A stretch of DNA of 64,000 bases from Poa pratensis (Eukaryota; Streptophyta; Magnoliopsida; Poales; Poaceae). The DNA is taken from NCBI GenBank assembly GCA_947311845.1, contig CAMZMU010000069.1, forward strand, positions 12,734,950 through 12,798,949, in the 5' to 3' direction. The notes beneath the pieces are model-generated. The model was not told the DNA's origin. It searched no databases and saw nothing but the letters and a program-made list of their open reading frames with translations. Numbering within the stretch: the first letter of the stretch is position 1; each line of letters begins with the position of its first letter. Below are positions 10,903 through 24,693 of this stretch, one piece after another. A program made the position numbers and the translations under genes.

Positions 10903-10933
10903 AGCCGTAGCAACGCACGAGCATTCACCTAGT
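10903..10933 (+). mobile_element. Helitron-like 3' terminus
   Basis: The sequence gccgtagcaacgcacgagc is followed by attcac and CTAGT. Plant Helitrons end in CTRR before a T, preceded by a short hairpin. Here the hairpin is degraded relative to the usual CCCGT...ACGGG stem. The body would lie to the left, and no TC-type 5' end was identified. Confidence 0.4.
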
Positions 10934-12529
10934 CATTTATATATGAGAGAGTTACTGGAAATTTGGGTTGAATTATGTTGGATGCTATTATTAGATTGGG
11001 AAAAAGGATGTTGGAGTTGATTTTAAAAGATACATATAGTTGCATAATTCATGAGTTTGTTAATGAGCAATAATTTGCAAGTATTTTATCAAGAGCTATC
11101 TTTTATTCATGTTTTGATGCTGAATGTTATTTTACCTTGTTTAACATGGATTAGTTAATTCTATGGACACTCATGCATATATTTAGATGGTTAACTTTCT
11201 CCCTCTTGCTAGCCCAAAAATTGCAACAAGCAAAAACTTGTTTCCAACACCTTCAACAAAAGTTTTTCCAGTGAGTCCACCATATCTACCTATTAGCTTT
11301 ATGCTATTCCGAGTATGTTTATCATGATATTTTTGTTATCTATACCTCTGAATGAAAATGCTTATGTTGTTGATTGTTATGGGAAAAGTTGGTTATAGAG
11401 CTCTCTCGAACTTGATGCACACTTTACTTTCATTGCATAGATAAAACATGACCCATTGTGATTAAAATTATGATGTTGTGGGCTTGACAAATGTCTTTGG
11501 TTGAGAGTTAGCTCATATTGGCTGTCACATGGCAAGATTTCAACATGCACTTCATTTCATTTAGTTGATATCATGTACTTTTGTTTATGGATGCTTACCA
11601 TGGGTGAAATAAATGTGGAAATGAAGTGAGTTTAAATGAGTTTGTATAAATGGTTAGAGAGACGCCTGGGCCGCTAATCTAAGCCATGCATCATTCATGG
11701 TGGAAATTTACTTACATGCTATGGTGAACCTTCTGTGATACACCTTACAATAAAAAGCTATCTAATGGTAAATAAAAATGGTGTTGAGATTGTTCATTGT
11801 GTTTGTTTGTCTTGTCATTTTGATATGGGCTTGTTCCATATCCTGGGACAAGAGGTACCCTAGTTAACGCTCTTAATGATACTATTATTACTTACAATGA
11901 TATTTAACTTGAACTTGCTTTGTTTCCCAAGATGAGTAATACATGGAGTAGGTACTTGTATTCAAGGGGCATGAGACTTTCAACCTGTACTTTGTCAAGC
12001 ACACTACTCGTATTTACTTTCACTTTAAACTTAATCATTCAAGATGCTATGATAGGGGTATTGACACCAAGGATTACCATGTTAGAATCATTAACTTAAG
12101 TAGAGAATTTCAGAAGTTAAATGAAACTTATTCATACTTTACCTCTACTCATGTATATATCTTTTCAAAGTATCCACCTTTTATATTCAGATTTCTTAAG
12201 AGTACTCTATGACCATTATAGGATGTTTTTACTTTTCATTATGCATACATTTGGTCCATGGTACTTTCTTCTATGTTACACTTTGTGAATTATCATTGAA
12301 TATCCTTGCAGTAATATTTTGATATCACTTTATAATCTATCTTGTATATTGCTACTCATTTGAAGAACGAATCATTTGACTCTATGTAGCAACAACTTCA
12401 TCACTTCATTCATAACATGTGCCTTATAATATTTGATCAAGTTTATGATGGTAGCATGTCACTTCAAAAATTATTTTGTTTTATCGTTTACCTACTCGAG
12501 GACGAGTAGGAACTAAGCTTGAGGATGCT
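10934..12529 (+). mobile_element. Non-coding 3' internal part of a Ty3/gypsy-type LTR element
   Basis: This AT-rich stretch has no long open frame. It ends in gaggacgagtaggaactaag and a purine-rich cttgaggatgc directly before the LTR start, the usual place of the polypurine tract. It appears to be the leftover 3' internal region of a degenerate element. Its 5' half is absent. Confidence 0.5.
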
Positions 12530-14193
12530 TGATACGTCCCAAACGTATCTACTCCCTCTGAACCAGAAAAAGTTTCGAAGGTACTACGTACTGGTTGTAC
12601 TAGTTACGTTGGTTTCTAGCGAAGGTTTTAACGGATCGGAGGGAGTATAATTTTTGATGTTCCATGCATGTTTTATGTCAATTAGCACATGTTTTATATA
12701 CACTTTATATCATATTATGACATTTATTGGATTAACCTACTAATAGTTGCCAAAGTGCAAAATCTTTTTGTTTTCCTATTTATTGTGCAGGAATTATCAA
12801 AAATACAAAAGGAAACCATATTGGAGTCGAATTGGGACTTTCCTGAAATCTGTCTGGAAACGTTTTTTGAAGATGGTCACGTTTGGGCCCGAAGACGACG
12901 TCAAACGGAAACCTGACAGTAGACAAAGTTGCAGAGAATTTTCCGAGAATCGAACTAGACATAAAATTCGTTCAATTCCGAGTCCGGACGGCCGAGATAT
13001 TCTCGATTTACTGAAGCCCTAGATGGGATGACGGAAATCCGAGATTCTATATAAGGGAGGAAACCCTAGGTCGTGGGAGGAGCCCCATACCACGAATTTT
13101 CCTCCTCCCCAGCAGCCACCTTGGGGAGGAGAACCTCCTCAACACCATCTCCATCACCAAGGGCCGCCGCCGCCGCCAAGGGCTGCCGCCGCCAAGGGCT
13201 GCCGCTCCCGCGCCGGGGGTCTGCCGCCATCACGCCGTGGCTGCTGCGGGGCTCCGTCTCCACTCCGGGCTGCACCTCTTCATCAACCTCTCCATCAAGC
13301 TCCTCATCACCATGACCATGTGTGAGTAGTTTCCCTCGGGGCTGAGGGCTCGTACGGTAGCTATGTGGTTCATCTCTGTCTCCCATGATGTGATCTATAT
13401 GTGATCATGAGATTTGTAATCTAGTTGAATTCATAGATGCTACTCTTCATTATATTATGAATATGCTACTCAAGTGGTTTTATTAATGTAATCTCCGGAG
13501 TCACATTTGTCCCATGGTGCGAAGTTGACAGTGCGCGTGCCGTGTGTGACTCTTTGGATTAAAGATTATGAGAATACTTGCCATGAGTTGTTCTTTGTGT
13601 TGGATGTCTCTATGATATTGTGGTGTTTGTTTAGTACTACTTGGGGTGCTCATGTTGACAGTGTGGGGTGCACTCGGTTTGGAACACGGACTTTAGGGTG
13701 TGCTTTTATAGCCCTACACAATAGATTGGTGTTCGTTATCCAACCGGAGGATAGTTCGGGTAGCATAGTGAAGAGGAAATATATATGTATTCAATCATAT
13801 TATTATTGTTGAGAGTGTCCACTAGTGAAAGTATGATCACTAGGCCTTATTTCCAAGCATTGAAACACCGTTTGCTCTCATTTTGTCTCATGTTTGCTTG
13901 CTGCCATTTTTATTTCAGATTGCAATTACCACTTATAATCATCCATATTACTTGCATATCACTATCTCTTCGTCGAACTAGTGCACCTATACATCTGACA
14001 AGTGTATTAGGTGTGTTGGGGACACAAGAGACTTCTTGTATCTTAATTGCAGGATTGCTTGAGAGGGATATCTTTGACCTCTACCTCCCTGAGTTCGATA
14101 AACCTTGGGTGATTCACTTAAGGGAAACTTGCTGCTGTTCTGCACTTGGAGGCCCAACACTGCCTATAAGAATAGAAGCGTGCGTAGACATCA
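12530..14193 (+). mobile_element. Ty3/gypsy-type 3' LTR (TGATACGTC family), 1.66 kb
   Basis: It begins TGATACGTCC and ends GTAGACATCA, with matching TGAT/ATCA ends. Typical Triticeae LTR segments are visible, such as gttccatgcatg near 12660 and ccttgggtgattcacttaag near 14103. A 94-bp MITE interrupts it at 12552. No partner 5' LTR is in the window, so this is the 3' LTR of a truncated element. The family name is not assigned. Confidence 0.75.
12550..12647. mobile_element. Stowaway-like MITE inside the gypsy LTR
   Basis: A 94-bp insert starts CTCCCTCTGAACCAG and ends with the inverted CGGATCGGAGGGAG. It is flanked by TA on both sides. Removing it and one TA restores the LTR sequence cgtatctataatttttgatg, showing a precise TA-targeted insertion into the LTR. 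Confidence 0.8.
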
Positions 14194-14500
14194 ACGTTTT
14201 CAACAATATTCTTCAATTGGATCTTTAATTTGAGCATTTGAGGAAATCTCCTATTTGTCAAATTCTTGCTCATAGCTTCTCCTTATTAACTCCAATTTGA
14301 ATCCTTTCATCGTGCAAAGTTCATGGGAAAATAAAACCTAATAAAAGCTAAATACTGCGCAACGATCACATTATTAAGCATGCGTATTGGACATTAACGT
14401 GACTAGATGGATCATGATATGAAGGACTTTATCACAATAAATGAGTTGTAAAACACTAATAAATTTCAATCATCGGTGCCCCACTCATGCATACGAAATC

Positions 14501-14762
14501 TGAAGGAGATATGCCCTCGAGGCAATTAATAAAGATATTTTATTTGTCGTATCTCGATTGTTCATAATACGTTTTATACCATGCTATAATTGTATTAAGC
14601 GGAAACATTAATACATGTGTAGTATGTAAACAACCAGGTCCCTAGTAGCCTCCTTACTAGTCCATTGAGATCAATAGATGATCAAGGTTTCCTGATCATG
14701 GACTTGTACGTCAATTGATAATGAAGTCATGTCATTAGGTGAATGATGTGATGGACGCGCAC

Positions 14763-14800
<38 letters not shown>

Positions 14801-16050
14801 ATTGCTATTTCTTAAAGGTATTTTGATTGCATCAAACGTCGCTCCTTACATAGGGTGGCAATAAAGGTGTCCCTCTCGGGTATCCGAAAGAAATATGTTG
14901 AGGCATATGATCAAGAGCGGGATTTGCCAATCCACATAACAGGATAGATACTCTGGACCCACTCGGTGAGATTGCATCAATGAGCTTGCAAGCATGTGAC
15001 TAGGTCACGAGGATGTAATATCACAGACGAGTAAAGAGAGTATTGTCAATGACGAGATCAAGCTAGGTATCAGGATACCGTAGAACGAGTCTCGGACAAA
15101 CTAAGTATTGCCAGACAAAAGGTTTGAGACTTGACGTCTAAGGTTCAAACGGCAAAGATATTCGTGGACGCACAGGGGCTATCATGGTATCCAGATCCCT
15201 CTGTTAGTCATTGATCGGAGAACGGGTCTCGATCAAGTCTGGAGTGATCCCAAACCGTAGGGTGGCACACTTAAGGGTAGGCGACGTTTATTTAGATTGG
15301 ACGCATAAGAGAAAATAGAGAGAAGAACACCAGAAGTGTTCCGGGACATATCCGATGGAGTTCGGAGGGCAACAAAATGGTTTTCGGAGCCGGAATAAAT
15401 TTGATAATATGTATTTAATATTAATTAGTGTAATTAATAGTTAAATATATTTTATTTTATTTATTTTCGAATTTTCAAAGGCAGCTCATTTTAAATGGGC
15501 CTTGACCAAAGGGAAAAGGCCCATAAGGGGGGAAACTTCCCCCCTTGGTGCGGTTTGGGAGGGGGCTGCCCTAGGTGGGCCAACCTAGGCCGGCGCACCC
15601 CTTGGTGCTGTGCACTATTCCCACATGGGTTAGCCACCAAGGGTGACACCCCTCCTCCAACTTTAAATAGGGGTGGCCCCATGCCTTGGAAATTACCCAG
15701 AAATTTCTCTATCTCTCTCTCACCTTCGAACGTGACTCCACAATTGGGGTTGCGCTTAGGTTGAGGTTTTCTCCACCATACGCACACCGCCGTGCTACTG
15801 GTCTTCTTCGGTTCAAGTCTTCTACTTCCGCTGCTCGGCTGCATCGGAGCCCGGAGGTCGTCGTCTACACCGTACGTGTGTAGAGCTACGAGATGCTACA
15901 TGTGTGGCACTTGGAGGAGTTCGTCTTCACGACCTTGAGGTCGGCTACGTCAGCTTCATCAACAACGCTTGTGTGGGAGCGTAATCCCCGCTTTTCGGTC
16001 TACAAGGGTATGTACATCGATCTCCTTCGTTACTCTATATCTGCATAGTA
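14501..16050 (+). mobile_element. Ty1/copia LTR remnant, Angela/WIS/BARE type
   Basis: It starts TGAAGGAGATATGCCCTCGA and contains the family-typical aattgtattaagcggaaaca, gaatgatgtgatggac and, near the end, gtacatcgatctccttcgtt. The terminal CCCCAACA is not found, so the right end is truncated or diverged; 16050 is approximate. The GC-rich short frames at 15491-15883 are part of the LTR, not genes. Confidence 0.7.
14765..14799. repeat. (TA)n microsatellite
   Basis: About 17 TA units interrupt the copia LTR. Confidence 0.95.
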
Positions 16051-16923
16051 ATAGATTCTGGCTAGTTTAAAATTATCGTTGTTAGGATTTTTTTTGTTTT
16101 CTGCCTACTATCCCCTTCAAAATCCACCTCGTTGCCAAGCTAGTTCACCCCGCTGGCGACCTCCACCTTGTCGTCGTAGCCATCGACCTATCGGCATGAG
16201 CAAGCCATCGACCACAACCCGACCTCGACTCTTCCCCCGCTTTAGTGTATATGCGTTGATTTTTTTTCCAGTCAAGAGGCTATTGACATTGTGATACTAT
16301 TGATGCTCAACGTATATGCAATACTATGCGAGGACCAATTTCATTGCTCTTATCAGCTAAAAAGGCAACATGTGCACTTAAAATGTCTAAAAGAATGACA
16401 CAACTGAAATTTAGAAGCACTACAGACTAATAATAATTAAAAAAAAATCCAAAAACTATGAAAAATGTTTTTCCCAATAGCCAACAACATTGTTTGCAAA
16501 AATAAGATCTATCCAGTTTTTTTTTTAACGGTAGCCAACATTTCTTTACATGGTTTCTTTCTCACGGAGCTTAACATTTCTTTGCTGCCACTGGCCAAAA
16601 AAGCACGTGTCCTACGATCTAACGTTCCAGATCACACCGCGTCTCCCATTCCTCCAATCCCAGCCGTCCATTCTCTAGGGTATAGGGTTTATAGCTCCGT
16701 CTCGCACCTCCCTCGCTCCTTCTCTTCCGTCCCCGCGGCAAGAACGGCGGCTGGACAAGAAAAAAAAAAAAAAAAACACCAATTTCACTACCATATCGAT
16801 CGAAGCCGCGGATTTTAATCCGAGAAAATTCCCCAAGAATCAGAGGAGCATCGATCCCTCGCCTCCCGATCTCAGAGCGCTGCTCAGCTCCAGCTCCGGC
16901 GCGACGTCGAAACCCTAGTAAGT
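16051..16923. other. Upstream region and 5' UTR of the UBP gene
   Basis: AT-rich to 16600, then GC-rich leader. A 17-base poly-A run lies at 16760-16776. No clear TATA box was found. The 5' UTR probably begins after 16650. Confidence 0.4.
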
Positions 16924-19900
16924 ATGGCGGAGGTGTCCACGGCGGCAGCACCGGTGCCGGAGGGGGTGCTGCACAGGAGGATAGACTTCCACCTCGCCAG
17001 GAAGCCCCATGCGGCCTTGGCCGTCGGGGGAGGCGGGTTCCGGATGGAAACCCTGAACCCGGATGCCGGGGGTGCGGCGGCGGCGGGAGCGGCCAGGAGC
17101 GAGGGGGAGGCGAGGAGGCCGGAGAAGGCGGAGGCTGCCGGGTTGGATCCGGAGCTCACCGTCGCCAGGATCTACCTCGGGAGAATTGTGAGTACAGAAA
17201 TTTGCAACTCTATTTTGGGGGTTTCTGCTCTTAAAGCTGCGATTTTTAGTTTCGGGCCCCAAAGTTGTCGATTCGGGTGTGTAGCTCGCCTAGCTACGAT
17301 TTTGGGCTCCTAGTCAATGAAAAATGTACATAATTTGCTTCACGGAACTGCCATTTCTGAGTTCTTAGTACGGTTCGTGATGATTTTGCGTTCAGCTTGT
17401 GTATGTCCTTTCGAGCTCTGAAATTGGACTACATTGCAGGGTGCTGGTCTGCAAAATCTTGGGAACACTTGCTACCTCAACTCAGTTCTGCAATGCTTGA
17501 CTTACACCGAGCCGTTCGCCGCCTATTTGCAGAGTGGAAGGCACAAGTCTTCATGTAAGTGCTGTCAGAACTTGCAACTGTCCACCCGCTTAGTGCCGCA
17601 TGAATGAATTGATGATATTGCATCAGGCTTGTGGATTCCCAAGCTAGCAGTAAATTGTGGAGTATCGCGTATTTTAATTTAGTCTTAATCTTTGACAAAG
17701 GTATAATCTGGGCTCTAGGCTGTACCGATATCCATGCAACTACTATTTGAATATTAGTATCCCTACCAAAGACATCACTTGCATTCCCACGGCTCAAGGC
17801 TATTCCTTCCACACCATTGGCAAGTTTCTCCATTCCTCCAGCTTGCATAAAGTATGGATCAAAAAAATACGTGCAATCCCGTCTCCAAGATTGATCTGTC
17901 AACCGTTATCATCCACTGGAAAAGTCGTGTAAAAGTTTGTTATTCTACTTTGTTAAGAATTATGTCGATGAGAACGGTTGGCTGCTGTATATGGATGATT
18001 ATCCTTAACAATCAGTTGAGTCACACCTAATGGAACATGTATTAAGTCAGATCATAGAAAGTTATCGCTGCGTCAAATAAGTGTGATTCAAAATTATTCC
18101 TGGCTTCCTGCCTTATGTGCTAAACTACCGACCTATTCTCTTTATGTAATTTAGTACTTTATCAAGCACCATGCTTCTGTTTTGAGGTTGGGAATGTGGC
18201 TTGCAAATATAAAGCCTACATTTCGTCTGGTATTGATTGAAAAGATAGGGCATGCATATGTATTTAATGACATTCTCTCTTCTCCCCTCATTTAACTTTG
18301 CTCTATTTTCAACATTTCTGAGTAAAAAGTCACACTAGCCTACCACAGTGATCTATCACTATCTTATTTTTAATACATTAACACCATGGATAGCAATACA
18401 AACCTTGCTATCTGTGAATCAACTAAACCCTACACCCCTGCAACTATGCCATTGTATGTTTGTTCTACTCTTCTATTCTACTACCTCCCTTCCGAAATAT
18501 AAGATGTTTTAGCTTTTTTCTGATTCGGATGTACATAGATGCGTTTTAGTGTGTAGATTTACTCATTTCAGTCTGTATGTAGTCTATATTGAAATATCTA
18601 AAAATCTTATAATTTGGAACGGACGGAGTAGCTAACAGTGATTTTGTATGCTCTATCATGTTAATTAAGCATATAGTGTCTGTGTATTTCATTTTTTGCC
18701 CCTGTAAGGCATTTATCGCACATCTGTTGCTAATTCCTTTTTTCCCACCAATTTTAGGTCATACTCTTGGATTTTGTGCATTATGTGCTCTTCAGAACCA
18801 TGTTAAGACTGCTCTACAATCAACCGGAAAAATAGTGACACCATCACAGATTGTCAAGAACTTGCGGTGTATCCTTCCATCTGCTCCAGCTTAATTGATT
18901 TCCTCTTTCAGTTTTAACTTCCAGAATTTGTATGGTCTATTCTTATCCAGCATCAAATGTGAATCCTTGACCGCAGATAGGCATTTCTCGTAGTTTCCGC
19001 AATTCCAGGCAGGAAGATGCACATGAGTTGATGGTTAACTTGCTTGAATCCATGCATAAATGCTGTTTACCTTCTGGAGTACCGAGTGAGTCTGCAAGTG
19101 CCTATGAGAAGAGCTTAGTTCACAAAATATTTGGTGGCCGCCTAAGAAGTCAGGTACATCATGTGCATTCGTACATTTGGACTAGCATTGTCTTAGGAAA
19201 ACCCATTTCCGTTGTCATCACTGCTTTGCTACATATTTATGCTCCAGGTGAAATGCTCAAAGTGCTCACATTGTTCCAACAAATTTGATCCTTTCTTGGA
19301 TCTCAGTCTTGATATTGGCAAGGCCACAACTTTGGTGAGAGCACTTGAAAATTTTACCGAAGATGAACTACTCGACGGGGGTAAAAAACAATATCAGTGC
19401 GAGCGCTGCAGGCAGAAAGTTCAAGCAAGGAAAAGGTTTACAATTGATAGGGCTCCAAATGTTTTGACAGTTCATCTGAAGCGCTTTAGCCCTTTCAATC
19501 CCCGCGATAAGATTGACAAAAAAGTGGATTTTCAACCTGTTCTAGACTTGAAACCATTTGTTAGTGATCCTAAAGTGAGTAATTAGGACTAAATGTTTGA
19601 TATTTACCTTGATTTCCCTGTAATTAACGTCAGCATTTCATTTTCCTTGATCATGTTTAGGTTGCAGATTACAAATACAGCCTTTATGGTGTTTTGGTTC
19701 ATGCTGGTTGGAGCACTCAATCTGGTCATTACTATTGTTATGTTCGGACTTCCAGTGGGATGTGGCACAATCTTGATGATAATCAGGTCTGGTATACGAT
19801 TGGACTTTTACTATGTTACTTGTACTTTATAGTGCTAACCTTAGCATGCTGGCTCATATACCATCAATGAAATACTACTTCTGAAACAATTATTTTCCCT

Positions 19901-22571
19901 TTCAAGAACATCTTCATATTTTAGTATTGCTGCTCCAACTTCTTGAATAATTATGGTATGAACGTTATCTATATATCTTCGATAACTTGCATTGTATTAC
20001 ACAGACTGTACATAGAAAAGTCGTATAATGTCACGTAATCCTTAGTTTTACAACATTCAGGGCGCAGTAGTCACAATGTGTCAACCTCACGTGTTTCTTG
20101 GAAGCCACTCCGTGTTGCTTGTTCCAGTTTGTGATGTATTCACTGTACTAGTATATGCTCAATATATTTGATAAGTTAGCAAATGTATGTTAGACTTGCT
20201 TTGTTTGAGAAGAATCTGCTAGCTAGAACTTGAATATCAGAAGTACGGATTGGATTTTGTTCATTCTTGGGAAGGAACAAATCAAATCCTGAGCTATATT
20301 GCTTGATGATTTCCAGTTTGCGCTCCCTTTGTTATTCTGGCAGCCCTTTTATTTTTGGCGTACTGATTCATAAGGCCATCAACTTCAGGTTCGCCAAGTT
20401 CGTGAGGCAGACGTATTGAAGCAGAAAGCCTATATGTTATTTTATGTACGTGACAGAGTCAGTAACACATTGGTGCGCAAAGACAGTAGAACTCCTAATG
20501 TGCCTGTAAACAAAATGATCCCTGGGAAGATCTCATGTCTTAATGGTGTAGCTCGAAGTGGTGTAATGGAAGCAAAATCGAGTGGTCTGTCATCTCCTAA
20601 TGCAGATAAGAGGCCGCAGAGTATAAGCAATGGCCATTCTGGCATGATTAGTATGATTTCAGTGGACCATTGTTCAAGGAATGATGGCAAAACTGAATCT
20701 CCTGCAGTCCCCCCCAAAAGTGTGATGTCTACTGCACAGAAAGCTCTTGTACCTGGGAATGATGGTGCTGTCTTATCAGCTAAATCAAAACAAGTTGCTT
20801 CGATTAGTCATAAAGAGGCGTCTTTATCAGGTCAACCTGCATCTCTTATCACCGCGAGCAGCAATCAAACAATGGCTGGTTGTGCATTTCCCAAGCTTGG
20901 GAACAGTACTTCTGTTGCCTCATCTATGGTCTGTAGTTCAACTGGACTGTCTGAGACTGATAAACAAACTTCTTGCTCTGAAACATATTCCAAGCCAAGG
21001 TCCAAGGTAAATAACATACATAACAGATTTACAGCACTCTTTTCCTTCTAAGGTATCGTTGCAATGGTCACTACTAGTTTTTATTTATTTCCAGCACTTA
21101 TTACTCATGTTATCTTTATGCAACATGGTAGGATGCTATTGTTTCAAATGGTGTCATCACTAGCACTAGCAGTGGATTTCCAGTTTCTATGAAGGAAGTG
21201 AAGGATTTGACAGAACCTCTGAAGCAAGATGACAGAACAGTGAAGGAACTCCCTATGAGCAAGGTATGCTACTGGCCTGTGGCCACCTTATTCTCTCTCA
21301 TTAGGAAAGTGTTGTCATTACTTGTTACCCATTATAAGACCAGTAGAATTGTGATCATACTGCTCCAGCACATAAACTGAAACCTAAGCTTCCATCTTTT
21401 TGCTTAATATGAGTCCATCTTTGTAATATGCTTTACACATGCATTTATGCAGAAGGATAACATCATAGTACCAGGAATTGAACAAGTCGATGTTGTTAAA
21501 CAAATCTCGGAAGTTTCCATGAAGGTGGTTGCAGCCGATTCATGTAAAGGTAGAATGACCAAAAGGCCAGACTCCAAGTCAAAGAAACTTGTGAGATATC
21601 CAGTAGTGAACTTGTGGCTTGGGCCAAGACCATTATTACTAGGTTCACTAAAGCTACAAAAGAAAAAGAAGCATAAGAGAACCAAGAAAAACCCTGTAGT
21701 TTGTAAAGACATGGCAAGTGCTCGTTGTTCTGGTGTCAACACGAACGAGCAGCAGGCATCAACGTCAGCAACCATGCCGCAGGAACTTGCAGAATGTACA
21801 TCTCGCAAGCGGAAACATTCCTATGCTAGTGTAAGCTCTGAAAATGACACTGAAGCATTCAAAGACAGGCAGCAGGTTGTTGGGACCAGCTTTGCTGGTG
21901 CTGGTGATCATAACATAGACATCAGAAACAGAAAGAGTGCAACTTCTGCTAGTGCTGAGCTTCCAAAGTTGGACTCAAGTTCTTCTGCTAACCAATCACA
22001 TTCAAGAAACAACACAGAAGCAAAGAAGGGAACCAACTCCCAACATGTCGGCATTCTCACAAAAGACTTGATGGCGGAAGTTACAGGTTAGCCTCTTTGC
22101 AGATATGCCCAGTTACTCATGTTCTGTTAATACTCTGCTTTGCTTCCAGTTTTAAATCTGAAATATGTTCCTCTTCAGTTGCACGGTGGGATGATGTTGG
22201 CGTGCCAAACATTGAGACTAGCGAGTACAAGAGCTCAGGGAAGAACAGCATTGGATATGTCTTGGATGAATGGTGAGTTATTTGTGATTCTCCATAAGAT
22301 ATATTTGTTCTTTGATCTTAATATTTTCTGGCCGAGTTGTGACTGATTTAACAGCCCTGAACTTACTATTCATTCGGCGGTACCTGTTTCCAGGGATGAG
22401 GAATATGACCGTGGAAAGGCAAAGAAGGTGAGAAAAGCGAAGGAAGATGACGACAACGATGATGGGCAGAACCCCTTCCAAGCGGAGGCCAACTTCGTGT
22501 CAGAGCAAAAGACGAAGCAAAAATCCTACCAATCGAGACCTTGGAACAAGCCTGCCAGACCAAACCGCTAG
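16924..22571 (+). CDS. UBP23-like: Ubiquitin carboxyl-terminal hydrolase (USP/UBP family, UBP23/USP36-like), 923 aa
   Basis: Eleven exons: 16924-17187, 17440-17554, 18758-18868, 18981-19153, 19248-19574, 19661-19786, 20389-21006, 21132-21263, 21453-22086, 22179-22272 and 22394-22571. All have GT-AG junctions and agreeing phases. The product is a cysteine protease that removes ubiquitin from proteins. The Cys box GNTCYLNS places the nucleophile at Cys99. The QEDAHEL segment follows in exon 4. A zinc finger uses Cys224/Cys227 and Cys272/Cys275. The His box SGHYYCYVR puts the catalytic His at 353, followed by HNLDD with the acidic partner. Residues about 380-920 form a long Ser-rich tail with a basic KKKHKRTKK patch. 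It ends in a [14 protein letters not shown] and NPFQAE block conserved in UBP23/USP36/42 relatives, which are often nucleolar. The frame is intact, so I consider it functional. Confidence 0.93.
18479..18632. mobile_element. Stowaway-like MITE in UBP intron 2
   Basis: Inverted ends ctacctcccttccgaaatat and attatgnn-type ttggaacggacggagtag are flanked by TA. It lies inside the 1.2-kb second intron, away from both splice sites, and does not disturb the exons. Confidence 0.75.
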
Positions 22572-24480
22572 ATGAGCCGGAGAGACGACACCCCAAGAAT
22601 CCATAGAAGAAAATGTTGTTGTATCACCCATTTTTTCAGAATATGATTTATCTTTTGTTATTGTTGTTTGTTCTCCTTGTTGTTTGATAGTTCGAAAGAC
22701 AAAACTCTACAATCAGGACCTGTATTTAATTGTGAGATATTTTGTAGTGCAGTGGAGTTGTGGAGCATGTTGCCCTTTTCCCGCAACATTTTTCTGTTCT
22801 CGTTTCTCCAGCAGTACAATTATGAATAAATATAGGGTATTACTTCTCTGCAGACATTGTAAATTGTTATAAGCAGTTTTTACTGCAGCTTAACCTCGCT
22901 TCCCGTTGGTTTGGTCGTATTGGTCTGGAATTCAAATCAGCAAATAAGCTTCAAGGTTTAAGGAAGATGCTGTTTATCCATTGCCAATTTTTTTTAAAAT
23001 AAATAAGAGGAAGGTGGTCTAGTGGTGTTTAATGGCTAGCGCGTACGATGGTACATGGACACATGGTCAGTTCACACAACCTGGAGGAGAAGTGACGGGC
23101 CGGACCAAGCAGTAACTGCCGCAACGGATAGTGCTGCTAGGATCTTTGCGTTTACTGAGTTGGAGCGTCTCATGAATGCTCCAAAGCCCAATCTCAATCT
23201 GGAGCCTTCAATTCATGGTGGTGTCGACCCCGACTTGGAGAAGAAGTGGGAGAGCTCCTGGAAGAAAAGTTCAAACAGAGTCTGCTGTTAGGGAACAAAC
23301 TGAACCTTAATACCTTATGGACGATTTCGAATGAATTTCAGACGAAGATAGCTCTGGTGGACGCAAATTCAGGGGATCTACATGCTGAATAATACGAAGA
23401 TAGATAAGTTGCTGGAAGCTGAGCCATATATAACTGCAGGCAGGGAGAGTGGTGAATCTTTCCTTGAGGCGTCGCCGGAAGATCTCGTATCATGCCGGTG
23501 GACGATGATCTCCAGCTCGATTTATTTATTTCCCGGGCCGGGACAAGGTGAGATCTCTCCAGATAGATACTTGTACATTCATGGCTGATGAGTGTGGGAA
23601 ATAGGCCGTACGTACTTACGCGTATTCCCGTATTCAGATGTGGTGGACGCGAGTAAATGCATGGCTCGGCTCGCGCGGTCACGCGCCTCCTGTGAGAGCT
23701 ATACGTCGTGAACTATGTTCCCAGATGTGGCACTGAGTTACTAGGCGATGATTTCGTATATCCATATATGATTGCAGATGCGATGATCTCCGGTCCATCG
23801 GGGGCAACAAGATTGAATGGAACTACTTGGCGGGATCGATTCAAACTGTTGTCGATCTGAGCTCTAGAATTAAATCTTTCGACTACATATGCTTTGCACG
23901 TGATGCGTGTGTGTGTGGTGGATCTCTTCCCGATCTCGACGAAATTATGGTAGAGACAAGGGATCAAAGGGAAGCCAGCCATGTGTTAGTGTATTAATGA
24001 ATAGGCATCTCTTTTGAAAATTGCCACCGTTTCAAAACATGTATCCTATGATCGATCGATGCCCTGCGTACGTTCACAGTCAAGATATCTTGGAAATCAG
24101 TAACGTGGAGTACTAGTGTACCCATGTCCATGTGAATTGCAAATTTGAACCATGGCGTGCTACGGATGGATCCATGGATGGAGCCTGCCTAGCTAGCTAC
24201 GTGGCATATATAGATGGATCGGTACGCTGTTGAGCTGTAAATGGAGTACTCGATACCTAGATACGTAGGTCCGGGGCGGGGTTGTAGGCTTTGTACCGTT
24301 GCCGCCGTCGCTCGATGCGCTTGCTAGGACAAATCCAATGACCTCGGCTTAGGAACAGATTGATCGTCATGGATTCCAAACGGCCTTACTTTTTTACTTT
24401 ACAAGCTCCAATTCAAAACGGCTAGCTTAGATGTAAACACGAGTTGTAAATTTCAAAGAGGGAAATGATCGTTAGACAAG
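22572..24480. other. Downstream of UBP; intergenic with a possible gene fragment at 23055-23370
   Basis: An AATAAA-type signal lies near 22824. A plus-strand frame at 23055-23291 (LERLMNAPKPNLNLEP) appears to continue in another frame to 23388 (LLLGNKLNLNTLWTIS). This suggests a frameshifted gene remnant of unknown family. The rest shows nothing supportable. Confidence 0.35.
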
Positions 24481-24487
24481 TTCATGT

Positions 24488-24693
24488 GCCGGGGCGGAAC
24501 CAGGATTGAGCATTAAGGGGGGCTAAACATGCTAATCTTTTGTTAGAGGGGGTCAAACATACATTTTTCTCCAAAATCATAGCTAATCTTGCCTTATATG
24601 CATAAAAAATTGCTTGATGTAACCATGCATAGGGGGGGGGGGGGGGGGGGGGGGGCCACGGCACCTGCTTGCCACCCCTTGGTTCCGCCGTTG
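24488..24693. mobile_element. MITE-like element with GCGGAACCA inverted ends and a G24 tract
   Basis: GCGGAACCA near 24494 is mirrored by TGGTTCCGC near 24680-24688. Between them is an AT-rich body and 24 consecutive G at 24632-24655. Family not assigned (TIR size fits a small hAT or other MITE). No clear target duplication was found. Confidence 0.45.

Noticed and set aside
15491..15883. GC-rich open frames on both strands
   Set aside because: They lie inside the copia LTR and match no protein family.
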